39,475 nucleotides of DNA. It comes from Gammaproteobacteria bacterium. Lineage in GTDB: Bacteria > Pseudomonadota > Gammaproteobacteria > Steroidobacterales > Steroidobacteraceae. A model generated the notes under the pieces. That model did no database searches. It was given only the letters and a program-made list of their open reading frames with translations, and was not told the origin of the DNA. Of the stretch, positions 31,858 through 39,475 are shown piece by piece. A program made the translations under genes and the position numbers. The first letter of the stretch is position 1, and every line of letters begins with the position of its first letter. The stretch lies in the NCBI GenBank assembly GCA_025358295.1, contig JANYJY010000006.1, forward strand, positions 1 to 39,475, given 5' to 3'.

Positions 31858-34800
31858 CTAATCGCGCCATCTCGCCATGAATTCGCGCAAAAGCGGCTCG
31901 ACTGCATCCAGGTGCCGCCTCTTGACATGCCCATAACCGCGAATCTGTTCGGGAAGGCTGGCGATCTGCACGGCGAGCGCGAGATTTTGCGCGTTCAGGC
32001 TTCGCAACAACTCATCGATTATAGCTTCGTATTCAACGGGGAGACGTCGCTCAAGGCGCCGGTCGGAGCCGTAGCCGAAGGGATCAAGCACGGTCCCGCG
32101 CAAGAACTTGAACTTTGCGAGACCCCAGAACAGCGGCCTTATCCACCCGCCGAATTGCATCTTGCGCGGCTCGCCGGTCGCCGGGTCCTTGCGTGCGAGG
32201 AGCGGCGGCGCCATTTCGTACGTGATGCGATAGCCGGGGGCGAATGTGGCGTCGAGTTCGGCGCAAAAATCGCCGTCGGTGTACAGCCGCGCCACCTCGT
32301 ACTCATCCTTGTATGTTAATAATTTGAAATAGTATTTGGCAACCGCCTCGGTGAGTTCGGTCGAGCCCGGGGACACGGCCGCTTCGGCGTCCTTTACCCT
32401 TGCGAGCAGCGCGCGGTAGCGGCACATATACGCAGTGTCTTGATATGCTACCAAGATACGTTCGCGCGCCGCGTGAAGTATCTCACCTTGCGCTGCGAGG
32501 TCTCGCTGCGGCGAGGCTGACGCGGCCATCAATTCGGCGAAGCCCGCCGCGTCGTGCGCCGCGTGGCGGCCAAGCATCAGGGCCTGCGCATTGAAACGTG
32601 CGGCGACGCCGTTCAGTTCGATGGCTCGCTCGATGGCGGGGGCGCTCACCGGCAACAAGCCCATCTGCAATGCGTAGCCGACCATGAACATGTTCGCTGC
32701 AATGGTGTCGCCGAGCAGCCGCAGGGCCGCTTGGGTGGCGTCCACTATCAGTGCGTTATGCTCGCCGGCCACTTGTTCGATGCCGGCGAGCATCTCGCGT
32801 TCGTGAAAATCCATGTTCGGATTCTGCTGAAAGGCCGCCGTGGGCACGAGATGCGTGTTGACGAGCACTCGAGTCCGGTCCTTGACGATGCTACGCAACA
32901 CTTCGCTCGACGACGTTACCACCAAATCGCAACCGAGCACGATATCAGCGGCCAGAATTCCGATCCGCGACGCAGCAGCGACAGCGCCCGGCGGCGCGAT
33001 GCGTAGATGTGACAGCACCGCGCCGCCCTTCTGCGCCAAACCCGTCATGTCGTACACGCTGGCGCACAGTCCCTCGATGTGCGCGGCCATCGCGAGCACC
33101 GCACCAACCGTCACCACCCCCGTGCCGCCGATCCCTGTCACCAGGATTGCCGAACCGCGCTCGGGCAAGTTCTTCGTGGGCTCGGGCAGAGGTCCCATTG
33201 CGTCAAGGGCGATAGGTGACACGGCCGTTTTGCGAAGGGCGCCCTCGACGGTGACGAAAGAGGGGCAAAAGCCCTTGACGCAGGAGTAGTCCTTGTTGCA
33301 GTTGGATTGATTAATCTGCCGCTTGCGGCCGAACATCGTTTCCCGAGGTTCAATGGAGACGCAGTTCGACTGCATCGAGCAGTCCCCGCAACCTTCGCAT
33401 ACGCGCTCGTTGATGAATGCGCGCCGCTCGATGTCCAAATATTTCCCGCGCTTGCGAAGGCGGCGCTTTTCCGCGGCGCAGGTTTGATCGTAGATCAGCG
33501 CGGAGACCCCGCGATACTCACGCAGTTCGCGCTGTAGCGCGTCCAGCTCCCCGCGGTCGTGCACCGTGACTCCCTCGACGAAGGCCGAATCGGCGGCATA
33601 TTTTCCAATATCGTCGCTGACCACGGCGATCCGCTCGACGCGTTCCGCGCGCAGCTGACGTGCGATGTCCGCGACGCTGAAGTGCCCCTCGACTGCCTGG
33701 CCGCCCGTCATGGCGACCGCATCGTTCACGAGTATCTTGTACGTGACGCTGACGTTGGCGAGAACGGCGGCGCGCACCGCAAGCAAGCCGGAATGGGCAT
33801 AGGTGCCGTCGCCTAAATTTTGGAAGACGTGGACGGTGTGGGTGAACGGCGCGATTCCGGTCCAGTTCACGCCCTCGCCTCCCATCTGAGTCGGCGGCAA
33901 TGTATTGCGATTCATTCCCATTGCCATGGTATGGCAACCGATGCCCGCCAGCGCCACACTGCCTTGCGGAACCTTCGTGGACATGTTGTGCGGACAGCCG
34001 GAACAAAAATAAGGAACGCGCACCAACTTGCCGCCCTCGCGCGAACTTGCTTCGCCGAGGGAGTGTTCGACGAACGCGAGCCGCGCCGCCAAGACGCCGT
34101 CTACCGCGCCCATCGCGCGCAGCCGCTTGCCAATCGCCAATGCGATCTCGAGGGGATCCAATTGGGTATCGCTGGGCAGCAGCGGCGCCCCGTTTTCATC
34201 GAACTTCCCAACGATACGCGGCCGCGAGCCGTCAGGCAGATTGTACAGAGCGTGCGCCGACTGCAGTTCCATGAACGCCGCTTTCTCCTCGACGAACAGT
34301 AGCTCGCGATGCCCACGTGCGAAGGCCGCAAGGCCGCTCGGCTCGAGCGGCCAGATCATCGCCGGCTTGTAGACCCGAACGCCGAGCGAGGCCGCCGCCT
34401 CACTGTCGAGCCCCAGGGCGGCGAGCGCGCTGACCACATCGAGCCAGCTCTTGCCGGCGGCGACAACACCCAGCTCCCGCCTCGAGCTGTTATGAGTCAC
34501 GCGGTCCAAGCCATTGGCGAGGACGTATGCCTGCGAGAGGGGTAGTTTGAATCTCGCCAGGCGAACCTCATCGCGCATTGGATCGAAAACGAAGCGCGCG
34601 TGAACCCCTTCCGCAGGCATGGGCTGACCCACGGTCTGCACGATGCGAATGCGGTGTGGGTCGACGTCGACGGTCGCCGTCGTCTCTACCGTTTCATTGA
34701 CGCATTTCAAGCCCACCCACACACCGGCCGCACGCGACAGGCCAAAACCATGCAAACCAAAATCCAAGTATTCCTGAACAGTGGCGGGGTAGAGCACCGG

Positions 34801-35301
34801 CACCCCGTTTGCTGCGAGCGCCTGCTCGCTTTGGTGCGATATGGTGGAACTCTTTCCCGGATGATCATCGCCAAACACCACCAGCACGCCGCCGTGCTTG
34901 GACGTGCCCATGCGGTTGCCGTGCTTGATCGGATCGCCGGAGCGGTCCACTCCTGGGCCCTTGCCATACCAGATGGCGAAGACGCCATCGAACTTCGCAC
35001 CGGCGATCAGATTCGCCTGTTGCGTACCCCACACCGCGGTGGCTGCCAGGTCTTCGTTCAAGCCCGGCTCGAAATGCACATTGGCGGCAAGCAATCGAGC
35101 GTGCGCCGAGCGCAACTGAATGTCATACGTGCCAAGCGGCGAGCCGCGATAGCCGCTGATGAAGCCTGCTGTGTTCAACCCCGCCGCAATGTCGAGTGCA
35201 TGCTGCATCATGGGCAGACGCACCAACGCCTGCGTGCCGGTCAGCAGCACGCGGCCCGTCTCTTGCGCGTATTTGTCCTCGAGTGTGACCGCGGCGGTCA
35301 T
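31858..35301 (-). CDS. Fused indolepyruvate:ferredoxin oxidoreductase (alpha-beta fusion)
   Basis: 1147 residues from ATG 35301 (MTAAVTLEDKY). The N-terminal half holds the pyrimidine-binding and ThDP-binding domains of 2-oxoacid:ferredoxin oxidoreductases (GYRGSPLGTYD, then CSGCPHN near 432 and GGEGVNWTG). Near 633 is an iron-sulfur stretch CEGCGDCSMQSNC, followed by the gamma domain (VTGIGGTGVVTVGAVLAMAA). It decarboxylates arylpyruvates or other 2-oxoacids to acyl-CoA with ferredoxin reduction. This one-chain form is usual in aerobic Proteobacteria. It probably feeds or drains the island's 2-oxo-acid intermediates, or serves general amino-acid catabolism. Confidence 0.93.
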   Translation of the reverse strand: MTAAVTLEDKYAQETGRVLLTGTQALVRLPMMQHALDIAAGLNTAGFISGYRGSPLGTYDIQLRSAHARLLAANVHFEPGLNEDLAATAVWGTQQANLIAGAKFDGVFAIWYGKGPGVDRSGDPIKHGNRMGTSKHGGVLVVFGDDHPGKSSTISHQSEQALAANGVPVLYPATVQEYLDFGLHGFGLSRAAGVWVGLKCVNETVETTATVDVDPHRIRIVQTVGQPMPAEGVHARFVFDPMRDEVRLARFKLPLSQAYVLANGLDRVTHNSSRRELGVVAAGKSWLDVVSALAALGLDSEAAASLGVRVYKPAMIWPLEPSGLAAFARGHRELLFVEEKAAFMELQSAHALYNLPDGSRPRIVGKFDENGAPLLPSDTQLDPLEIALAIGKRLRAMGAVDGVLAARLAFVEHSLGEASSREGGKLVRVPYFCSGCPHNMSTKVPQGSVALAGIGCHTMAMGMNRNTLPPTQMGGEGVNWTGIAPFTHTVHVFQNLGDGTYAHSGLLAVRAAVLANVSVTYKILVNDAVAMTGGQAVEGHFSVADIARQLRAERVERIAVVSDDIGKYAADSAFVEGVTVHDRGELDALQRELREYRGVSALIYDQTCAAEKRRLRKRGKYLDIERRAFINERVCEGCGDCSMQSNCVSIEPRETMFGRKRQINQSNCNKDYSCVKGFCPSFVTVEGALRKTAVSPIALDAMGPLPEPTKNLPERGSAILVTGIGGTGVVTVGAVLAMAAHIEGLCASVYDMTGLAQKGGAVLSHLRIAPPGAVAAASRIGILAADIVLGCDLVVTSSSEVLRSIVKDRTRVLVNTHLVPTAAFQQNPNMDFHEREMLAGIEQVAGEHNALIVDATQAALRLLGDTIAANMFMVGYALQMGLLPVSAPAIERAIELNGVAARFNAQALMLGRHAAHDAAGFAELMAASASPQRDLAAQGEILHAARERILVAYQDTAYMCRYRALLARVKDAEAAVSPGSTELTEAVAKYYFKLLTYKDEYEVARLYTDGDFCAELDATFAPGYRITYEMAPPLLARKDPATGEPRKMQFGGWIRPLFWGLAKFKFLRGTVLDPFGYGSDRRLERRLPVEYEAIIDELLRSLNAQNLALAVQIASLPEQIRGYGHVKRRHLDAVEPLLREFMARWRD

Positions 35302-35314
35302 ACCAGTTTGCGCA

Positions 35315-35755
35315 TCAATGCGATTCGACCGCGCCGCTCGTACATGCCGCGCTCGCCCGGTGCGGACCGCCCGCCTGATCCAGCGTGCCCGCGTAAGCGG
35401 CACAAGCGGCAGCCGGAATCAGATGCAACACGTGGCTGTCCTGCGTAGGGACCAGGTAGCTGGGCGCGTTCGTGCGGCTGGCCGCAAGCTTGGGATCCGC
35501 AGCCACTGTCTCGAAGCCGCACGAACTGTCGGTAGAAAAATTGCCGCCGAGCAAACTGCCGGAATTCACCGCCGTTACGTCCGCCGTGGCGATGATGCCG
35601 CCGCCTGCTGCCGCGGTGCTGTTATCGGTTACCCAGGTGCTAGCCAAACGCAGCATGCCGGATCCTGCCATATAAATGCCTCCTCCCGGATGGATTACCG
35701 AGCGACCTCCGGCGACGGTGACACACTCTATGCTGACCTGCGACCAATTACTTGC
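35315..35755 (-). pseudogene. C-terminal fragment of a parallel-beta-helix/choice-of-anchor surface protein
   Basis: An open frame of 146 codons without a proper start follows a TAG at 35758-35756. The reading VIHPGGGIYMAGSGMLRL, then GGGIIATADV, is a beta-helix repeat (GGGIY followed by a strand and TDNSTA). The end, PTQDSHVLHLIPAAAC to CTSGAVES, matches the usual PTQTHALLPGSPA and CDIGAVE tail of such secreted proteins. Complete members are several hundred residues with a signal peptide, which is absent. It stops 13 bases before the oxidoreductase start, so it may be a decayed or rearranged gene. Confidence 0.6.
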
Positions 35756-35802
35756 CTACATTGCCAGTAGCGCCGGTAACCAATAAGGGGCCGGCGCTCG
35801 TC

Positions 35803-36030
35803 TCAGTCGTCGCCATGCCCTAGCGGGCTCCCGCCGCCGAAGCTTTCGCCATTGGTCCGAATCGATTGCGCGTATGCATAAAGATCCGCCGAGTCGCAAG
35901 AGTTGGCTTCGAGCATGGCAGCAAATGCTCTCATTAATCCTTGCTCCGCCACGCATGACTTCGCCAGCCTCGCACATAACGCAGCGTTATCGCGAAACGG
36001 GCTCTGATGCCCCCCACTCATTACTACCAT
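35803..36030 (-). CDS. Unrecognised 75-codon ORF
   Basis: ATG-started frame directly after an in-frame TGA. The sequence has a protein-like composition with regular spacing of Ala, Leu and Cys (NAALCARLAKSCVAEQGLM, LEANSCDSADLYAYAQSI) and ends FGGGSPLGHGDD. No family was recognised and no ribosome site is evident. It may be a second fragment of the broken gene next to it, in another frame. Confidence 0.3.
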   Translation of the reverse strand: MVVMSGGHQSPFRDNAALCARLAKSCVAEQGLMRAFAAMLEANSCDSADLYAYAQSIRTNGESFGGGSPLGHGDD

Positions 36031-36209
36031 TCATGTGAGGGCGTCAAACGCTCACTCGACCTTCCGCCCCCGGACCGTGTTCAGACCTGCGACGCAGCGG
36101 GGCGCTGGCGCTATTCTCCGACAATTGCCGAGCCGTTGCCCGCGACACGCAGTGCCTGGGTGCCCGGTGAGAGTGGTTGATCCGCCATGGATATGGGCCT
36201 TATTAAAGG

Positions 36210-36590
36210 CCACGCTGATAAAATTTAGCGGCTGGCGCCGCACGCCCATCCCGGCAATGATGTGGTCCGCGAATTCTCGCACGTGGTTTACGGAGCCTTT
36301 GAACGTGAACGTCTCATAACACTATTCGTGATCCAAGTGCGGATGCATCGTCGAGATAGTAAGATCGTGATACGAATGTTGAATACTGGCCAATAGCTGA
36401 GATAGTTCTCGTTCGTGATGATTGTAGACGTACGACAACGCAGCGACGTATGCGCCTTTCTGGTTAAGTTTTTTCTCACTGAACTGCAAATGCAAACGCA
36501 AAATATTCCGCGCCCCCTTGCTGCGAGCGGAAAGGCTACCCGGATCCGGCGTCGACAAATAAAATCTATTGAAATGTAAGCGTGACGTTC
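36210..36590 (-). pseudogene. nikR: nikR-like nickel regulator, degraded, with internal TAG
   Basis: Recognised from three pieces on the minus strand. RSKGARNILR matches the ribbon-helix-helix segment RSEAIRDLIR; AYVAALSYVYNHHEREL with QHSYHDLTISTMHPHLDHE matches the ACT-like nickel domain; after a TAG (36324-36322) the same frame continues CYETFTFKGSVNHVREFADH and GMGVRRQPLNFISV. Relative to E. coli NikR the ligands His76, His87, His89 and Cys95 are all kept, and the stop occupies the codon just before Cys95. The N-terminal strand (VTLTFQ) is in another frame and followed by a stop. Intact NikR represses nickel uptake genes; none are seen here. Confidence 0.8.
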
Positions 36591-36709
36591 GGACGCAACT
36601 GAGCGCTAAGAGCGAGGTCCAGCCTGACGAGGGTTTGATATTCGCAACCACCGCGTCGACTCGAATAATGAATTCAAAGATGGCTCCGTCCCGATGCGCG
36701 GCTTCTTGA

Positions 36710-38188
36710 TTACACCCGTGTCGCGCGGACACGATCCGGTTTTGCAAGAAACTTAATAGCTCCGTCATTTACCGATCCCCATCCATGGGCGGCGAGGTCC
36801 TTGAGATAATTCTGTTTGACCCGCCATGGCGCTCTCTGCCCTTGCTTTGGAAGCATGGCATCGGCACGACGCACGTAGCCGGAACTGAAATCGAGCCAGG
36901 GCTCCGGCTCAATCGACTCGCCCAGAATAGGTGTGCAGACGACCCACCCTTTGCGGCCCATATAGTTGAGCAATCGGCACACATAACGCGCGGATAGATC
37001 GCATCGCAGAGTCCACGAGGCATTCGTGTAGCCAAAAGCAAACGCTAAATTTGGAATGCCGCTGAGCATCGCGCCCCTATACACCACTTTCTCGTCGAGT
37101 CTGACGGGTTCATCATCGACTCGAATATCGATACCGCCCATCAGCTTCATGACGAGGCCTGTCGCCGATACAATAATGTCGGCCGGGATAGTCGCGCCTG
37201 AGCTCAACCGGAGGCCGTGTTCAACGAACGTTTCGATCGTGTCGGTAACGATCACCACTTGTCCGGAACGGATGGCGGCGAACAGGTCGCCGTCGGGTAC
37301 CAGACATATCCGTTGATCCCAGGGGTTATAGCGCGGCGTGAAGTGGCGGTCGACATCATATCCCGCAGCGAGTTGTTGCCTGACACCACCGATTATCAAC
37401 CGCTTGATCGTCTCTGGTCTGCTGCGCGCTAGATGAAACATCACGATGCCGTGCGCCACGTTCTTCCATTTTATGAGCTTTGCCGCGAGTCCTCTAGGCA
37501 GATGCCGATAAAGCCAAATGGCTTTGGTGTCTTTGGCCGCCCGCGAAACCATGTACGTGGGAGATCGCTGCAGCATCGTGACCTGCGCGGCATCCTTGGC
37601 AAGTGCCGGAACCAGCGTTACCGCGGTCGCCCCACTGCCGATCACCACAATTCTCTTGCCTGCATAGTCGAGCTTCTCGGGCCATGCCTGCGGATGAAGA
37701 ATTTGACCCTTGAACCGTTCCATGCCCGGAAAATCTGGGCTGAAACCGCCACTGTAGTCATAGTAGCCACTGCACATATAGAGAAATTGGCAGACCAGTC
37801 GAACGATTTCCCCACCCACGCGCGCGTCAACGGTCCAGCGCGCATCAGCGGAGGACCAAGAAGCCCGCGTCACCCGATGCCCCACTCTAATCTTACGGTC
37901 GATTCCGCAATGAGTAGCAGTTTCACGGATATAATCGCGGATCGCAGGCCCGTCGGCGATTGCCTCCTCGGCGTACCATGGTCGGAAAGGAAATCCGAGG
38001 GTGTGCATGTCTGAATCGGACCGCACGCCAGGATACCGAAACAGGTCCCAGGTACCACCGATGGCGTCGCGCTCCTCGAGGATGGCATAGGTCTTGCCAG
38101 GACAAGCGGTCTGCAAATTATACGCGGCGTCGATACCCGACAGGCCTGCGCCGATTATCAATATGTCGAGATGCTCGTGCGTATCCAT
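36710..38188 (-). CDS. Flavin-containing/Baeyer-Villiger-type monooxygenase
   Basis: 492 residues. The FAD motif GAGLSG is at 13-18, RDAIGGTWDLFRYPGVRSDSD follows, and the Baeyer-Villiger signature FKGQILHPQAWP (F-x-G-x3-H-x3-W-P) lies at 159-170, just ahead of the NADPH-binding VVIGSGATA (about 182-189). Type I enzymes of this EtaA-like branch insert oxygen next to a ketone or oxidise S/N atoms, using NADPH and O2 in the cytoplasm. It is preceded on the same strand, 222 bases upstream, by an AraC-type regulator that probably controls it. A ketone-bearing substrate is likely; which one is unknown. Confidence 0.9.
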   Translation of the reverse strand: MDTHEHLDILIIGAGLSGIDAAYNLQTACPGKTYAILEERDAIGGTWDLFRYPGVRSDSDMHTLGFPFRPWYAEEAIADGPAIRDYIRETATHCGIDRKIRVGHRVTRASWSSADARWTVDARVGGEIVRLVCQFLYMCSGYYDYSGGFSPDFPGMERFKGQILHPQAWPEKLDYAGKRIVVIGSGATAVTLVPALAKDAAQVTMLQRSPTYMVSRAAKDTKAIWLYRHLPRGLAAKLIKWKNVAHGIVMFHLARSRPETIKRLIIGGVRQQLAAGYDVDRHFTPRYNPWDQRICLVPDGDLFAAIRSGQVVIVTDTIETFVEHGLRLSSGATIPADIIVSATGLVMKLMGGIDIRVDDEPVRLDEKVVYRGAMLSGIPNLAFAFGYTNASWTLRCDLSARYVCRLLNYMGRKGWVVCTPILGESIEPEPWLDFSSGYVRRADAMLPKQGQRAPWRVKQNYLKDLAAHGWGSVNDGAIKFLAKPDRVRATRV

Positions 38189-38410
38189 GTTGGGTGCTTA
38201 TCGTCAGATGTGCAGGTCGGTGATCTCGGCCGACACGGCCGATGGGCGGCCCAATCGTCTATCCTGGGTATTGCGCCGAACCGATCTTATGGAATTCGCG
38301 ACGAAGCGCGGTGCTGTGGACGACAACCTATTGACCGGCGGCGACAATCGCTCTGTCATTCATTCGCCGCTCGTAATCACCTTAGTTGGCCTTGAAAGAC
38401 CGATTCCAGG

Positions 38411-39475
38411 TTAGAACGACTCGTCTTGTGATCGTCCTTCGAGGGACACCCCCGCCATCCGCCGGTGGGAACGGAGGGTCCGCGAGCTTGTTCCCTCCCG
38501 CCATTCAGTCGGGGACATACCGGTCCAGCGGCGAAATGCACGCGTGAAGCTGCTGCTGCAGGAAAATCCGAGAAAATGAGTAATTTCATTGACGCTGTGT
38601 TTCGGTGCGCTCAGGTAGGCAAGTGCAAGCGAATGTCGCGTCTCATCCAATATTTCCTTGAACGTGGTGCCGCTATCGACGAGCTTCCGCTGCAACGTGC
38701 GGGTAGTCATGCTCAGGACTTCAGCCACTTCCTTTTGAGACGGTTCCCTATTCGGCAACCGCAGCGTCACAACTTCGCGTACGCGCGCCTCTATATTGTA
38801 GCGTTCGATCCGCGCAAGATACTGAGCCGAGATGGCGTCGCTCTGTCGGGCAAGTTCGGGATTGCCGGTGTCAAGACGACGCTCGATGCTCTCGCTGTCG
38901 AATATCAGGCGGTTTTGCTCGGCGCCGAATCGTAAGGGAGCGCGCCAAAGCCGCTCAAAGTCATCGCTGATCGCCGGTTGTGGCCGCCGCAACTCCACCG
39001 ACACGGGGGAGAACTCCCGCCCGATCAACCAGCGGCACAGCTGAATGTACATGCCCACCAAGGCATCGACAGACTCGACCGGAACGCCTGTCACGGGCAG
39101 CAGAATAAAGTGGTATTCGTCTCCGCATCGAAAAAACTCATACCCCACCGCGTCACTGACCACATGCGAAAAACGCTGCACTCGTTCAAAAGCCTCTTTC
39201 AGGCTGGAACTTGCACTAAGACCATAGCCCAGCGCATGAAACATGGTGTGCTTGTAGTGTTTGGTGACTTTGAGGCCGAATGCCGGATCCCCGGTGGATT
39301 CCACTGCAAGGCGCCACAAGCGTCCGATCTTGACCAAGGGACAGCGGGCATCGGGGCCTTCCAACTCTTTCAAGTCGAATCCAGCCTCGGTAAGTAGAGC
39401 CGCGCCATCACAGCCCGCAGCGTCGAGCGCCCGGCCGATGGCCTTGACGCAAGAACCTAAGATTGAATTTTGCCG
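38411..39475 (-). CDS. AraC-family regulator, OruR/arabinose-binding-fold type (N-terminus beyond window)
   Basis: The frame is open to the window end (355 codons). The visible start reads ILGSCVKAIGRALDAAGCD, the usual beginning of AraC regulators with the effector domain of the OruR/ArgR-like type, so only a few to some tens of residues are missing. The domain continues with TGDPAFGLKVTKHY and FHALGYGLSASSSLKEAFER. Two helix-turn-helices close the protein (PSQKEVAEVLSMTTRTLQRKL, and VNEITHFLGFSCSSSFTRAF with RWTGMSPTEWRE). Likely activates the downstream monooxygenase gene. Confidence 0.92.
   Translation of the reverse strand, partial: RQNSILGSCVKAIGRALDAAGCDGAALLTEAGFDLKELEGPDARCPLVKIGRLWRLAVESTGDPAFGLKVTKHYKHTMFHALGYGLSASSSLKEAFERVQRFSHVVSDAVGYEFFRCGDEYHFILLPVTGVPVESVDALVGMYIQLCRWLIGREFSPVSVELRRPQPAISDDFERLWRAPLRFGAEQNRLIFDSESIERRLDTGNPELARQSDAISAQYLARIERYNIEARVREVVTLRLPNREPSQKEVAEVLSMTTRTLQRKLVDSGTTFKEILDETRHSLALAYLSAPKHSVNEITHFLGFSCSSSFTRAFRRWTGMSPTEWREGTSSRTLRSHRRMAGVSLEGRSQDESF

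Noticed and set aside
1-39475. CRISPR arrays, tRNA/rRNA genes and insertion sequences
   Set aside because: No regularly spaced direct repeats, cloverleaf sequences, rRNA stretches or transposase motifs were recognised by eye; a covariance-model scan would be needed to exclude small RNAs.

Overview
The window is GC-rich chromosomal DNA. Gene content (HME-RND metal efflux, TonB-dependent receptor, Tat-exported dehydrogenase subunit, fused indolepyruvate oxidoreductase, ArsI/ArsN2) points to an aerobic, metabolically versatile Proteobacterium. A gammaproteobacterium of the Steroidobacterales/Xanthomonadales kind is my best guess, by inference only. I saw no rRNA, tRNA, CRISPR array or complete insertion sequence.

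Region 1 (1-13.1 kb) is a metal and metalloid defence island. After the 3' end of a DEAD-box helicase gene comes a tightly overlapping minus-strand arsenic operon, arsR-arsI-arsN2-arsC-aqpS. It has no ArsB/Acr3 pump; the aquaglyceroporin is the likely arsenite exit. Upstream on the same strand is a mer mini-operon (merT-merP-GDCCVxC protein) with a recognisable mer promoter/operator but no merA, and the divergent merR is a frameshifted stump. On the plus strand follow a small secreted Cys-rich protein, a Cu(I)/Ag(I) cusCBA-type efflux system, and a translationally coupled methyltransferase plus EamA-type transporter with a 61-residue His-rich tail. A stand-alone Lrp ligand-binding domain closes the region.

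Region 2 (13.1-35.3 kb) is a catabolic island. It begins with the 3' stump of a phytoene-desaturase-like gene, then an aryl-CoA ligase, an NTF2-like protein, a fumarylacetoacetate-hydrolase-family enzyme, a membrane protein and a LysR regulator. A minus-strand run (about 26.0 to 18.5 kb) encodes an NmrA-like reductase, a 2-keto-4-pentenoate-hydratase-type enzyme, a NicX-like (2,5-dihydroxypyridine dioxygenase fold) enzyme, an alpha/beta hydrolase, two medium-chain reductases, a Tat-signal gluconate-dehydrogenase-subunit-3-like protein and an acyl-CoA dehydrogenase. Two paralogous GMC oxidoreductases face each other tail to tail; a TonB-dependent receptor and a giant fused indolepyruvate:ferredoxin oxidoreductase complete the block. 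A plausible reading is uptake through the TonB receptor, periplasmic oxidation by a GMC/Tat-subunit dehydrogenase, and intracellular ring opening, hydrolysis and CoA-linked degradation. The substrate is unknown, possibly an N-heteroaromatic compound.

Region 3 (35.3-36.6 kb) is a graveyard: a C-terminal fragment of a parallel-beta-helix surface protein, an unrecognised ORF, and a degraded nikR with an in-frame TAG directly before the codon of the fourth nickel ligand. Region 4 (36.7-39.5 kb) holds a Baeyer-Villiger-type flavin monooxygenase and, upstream of it, an AraC/OruR-type regulator that runs off the window end.
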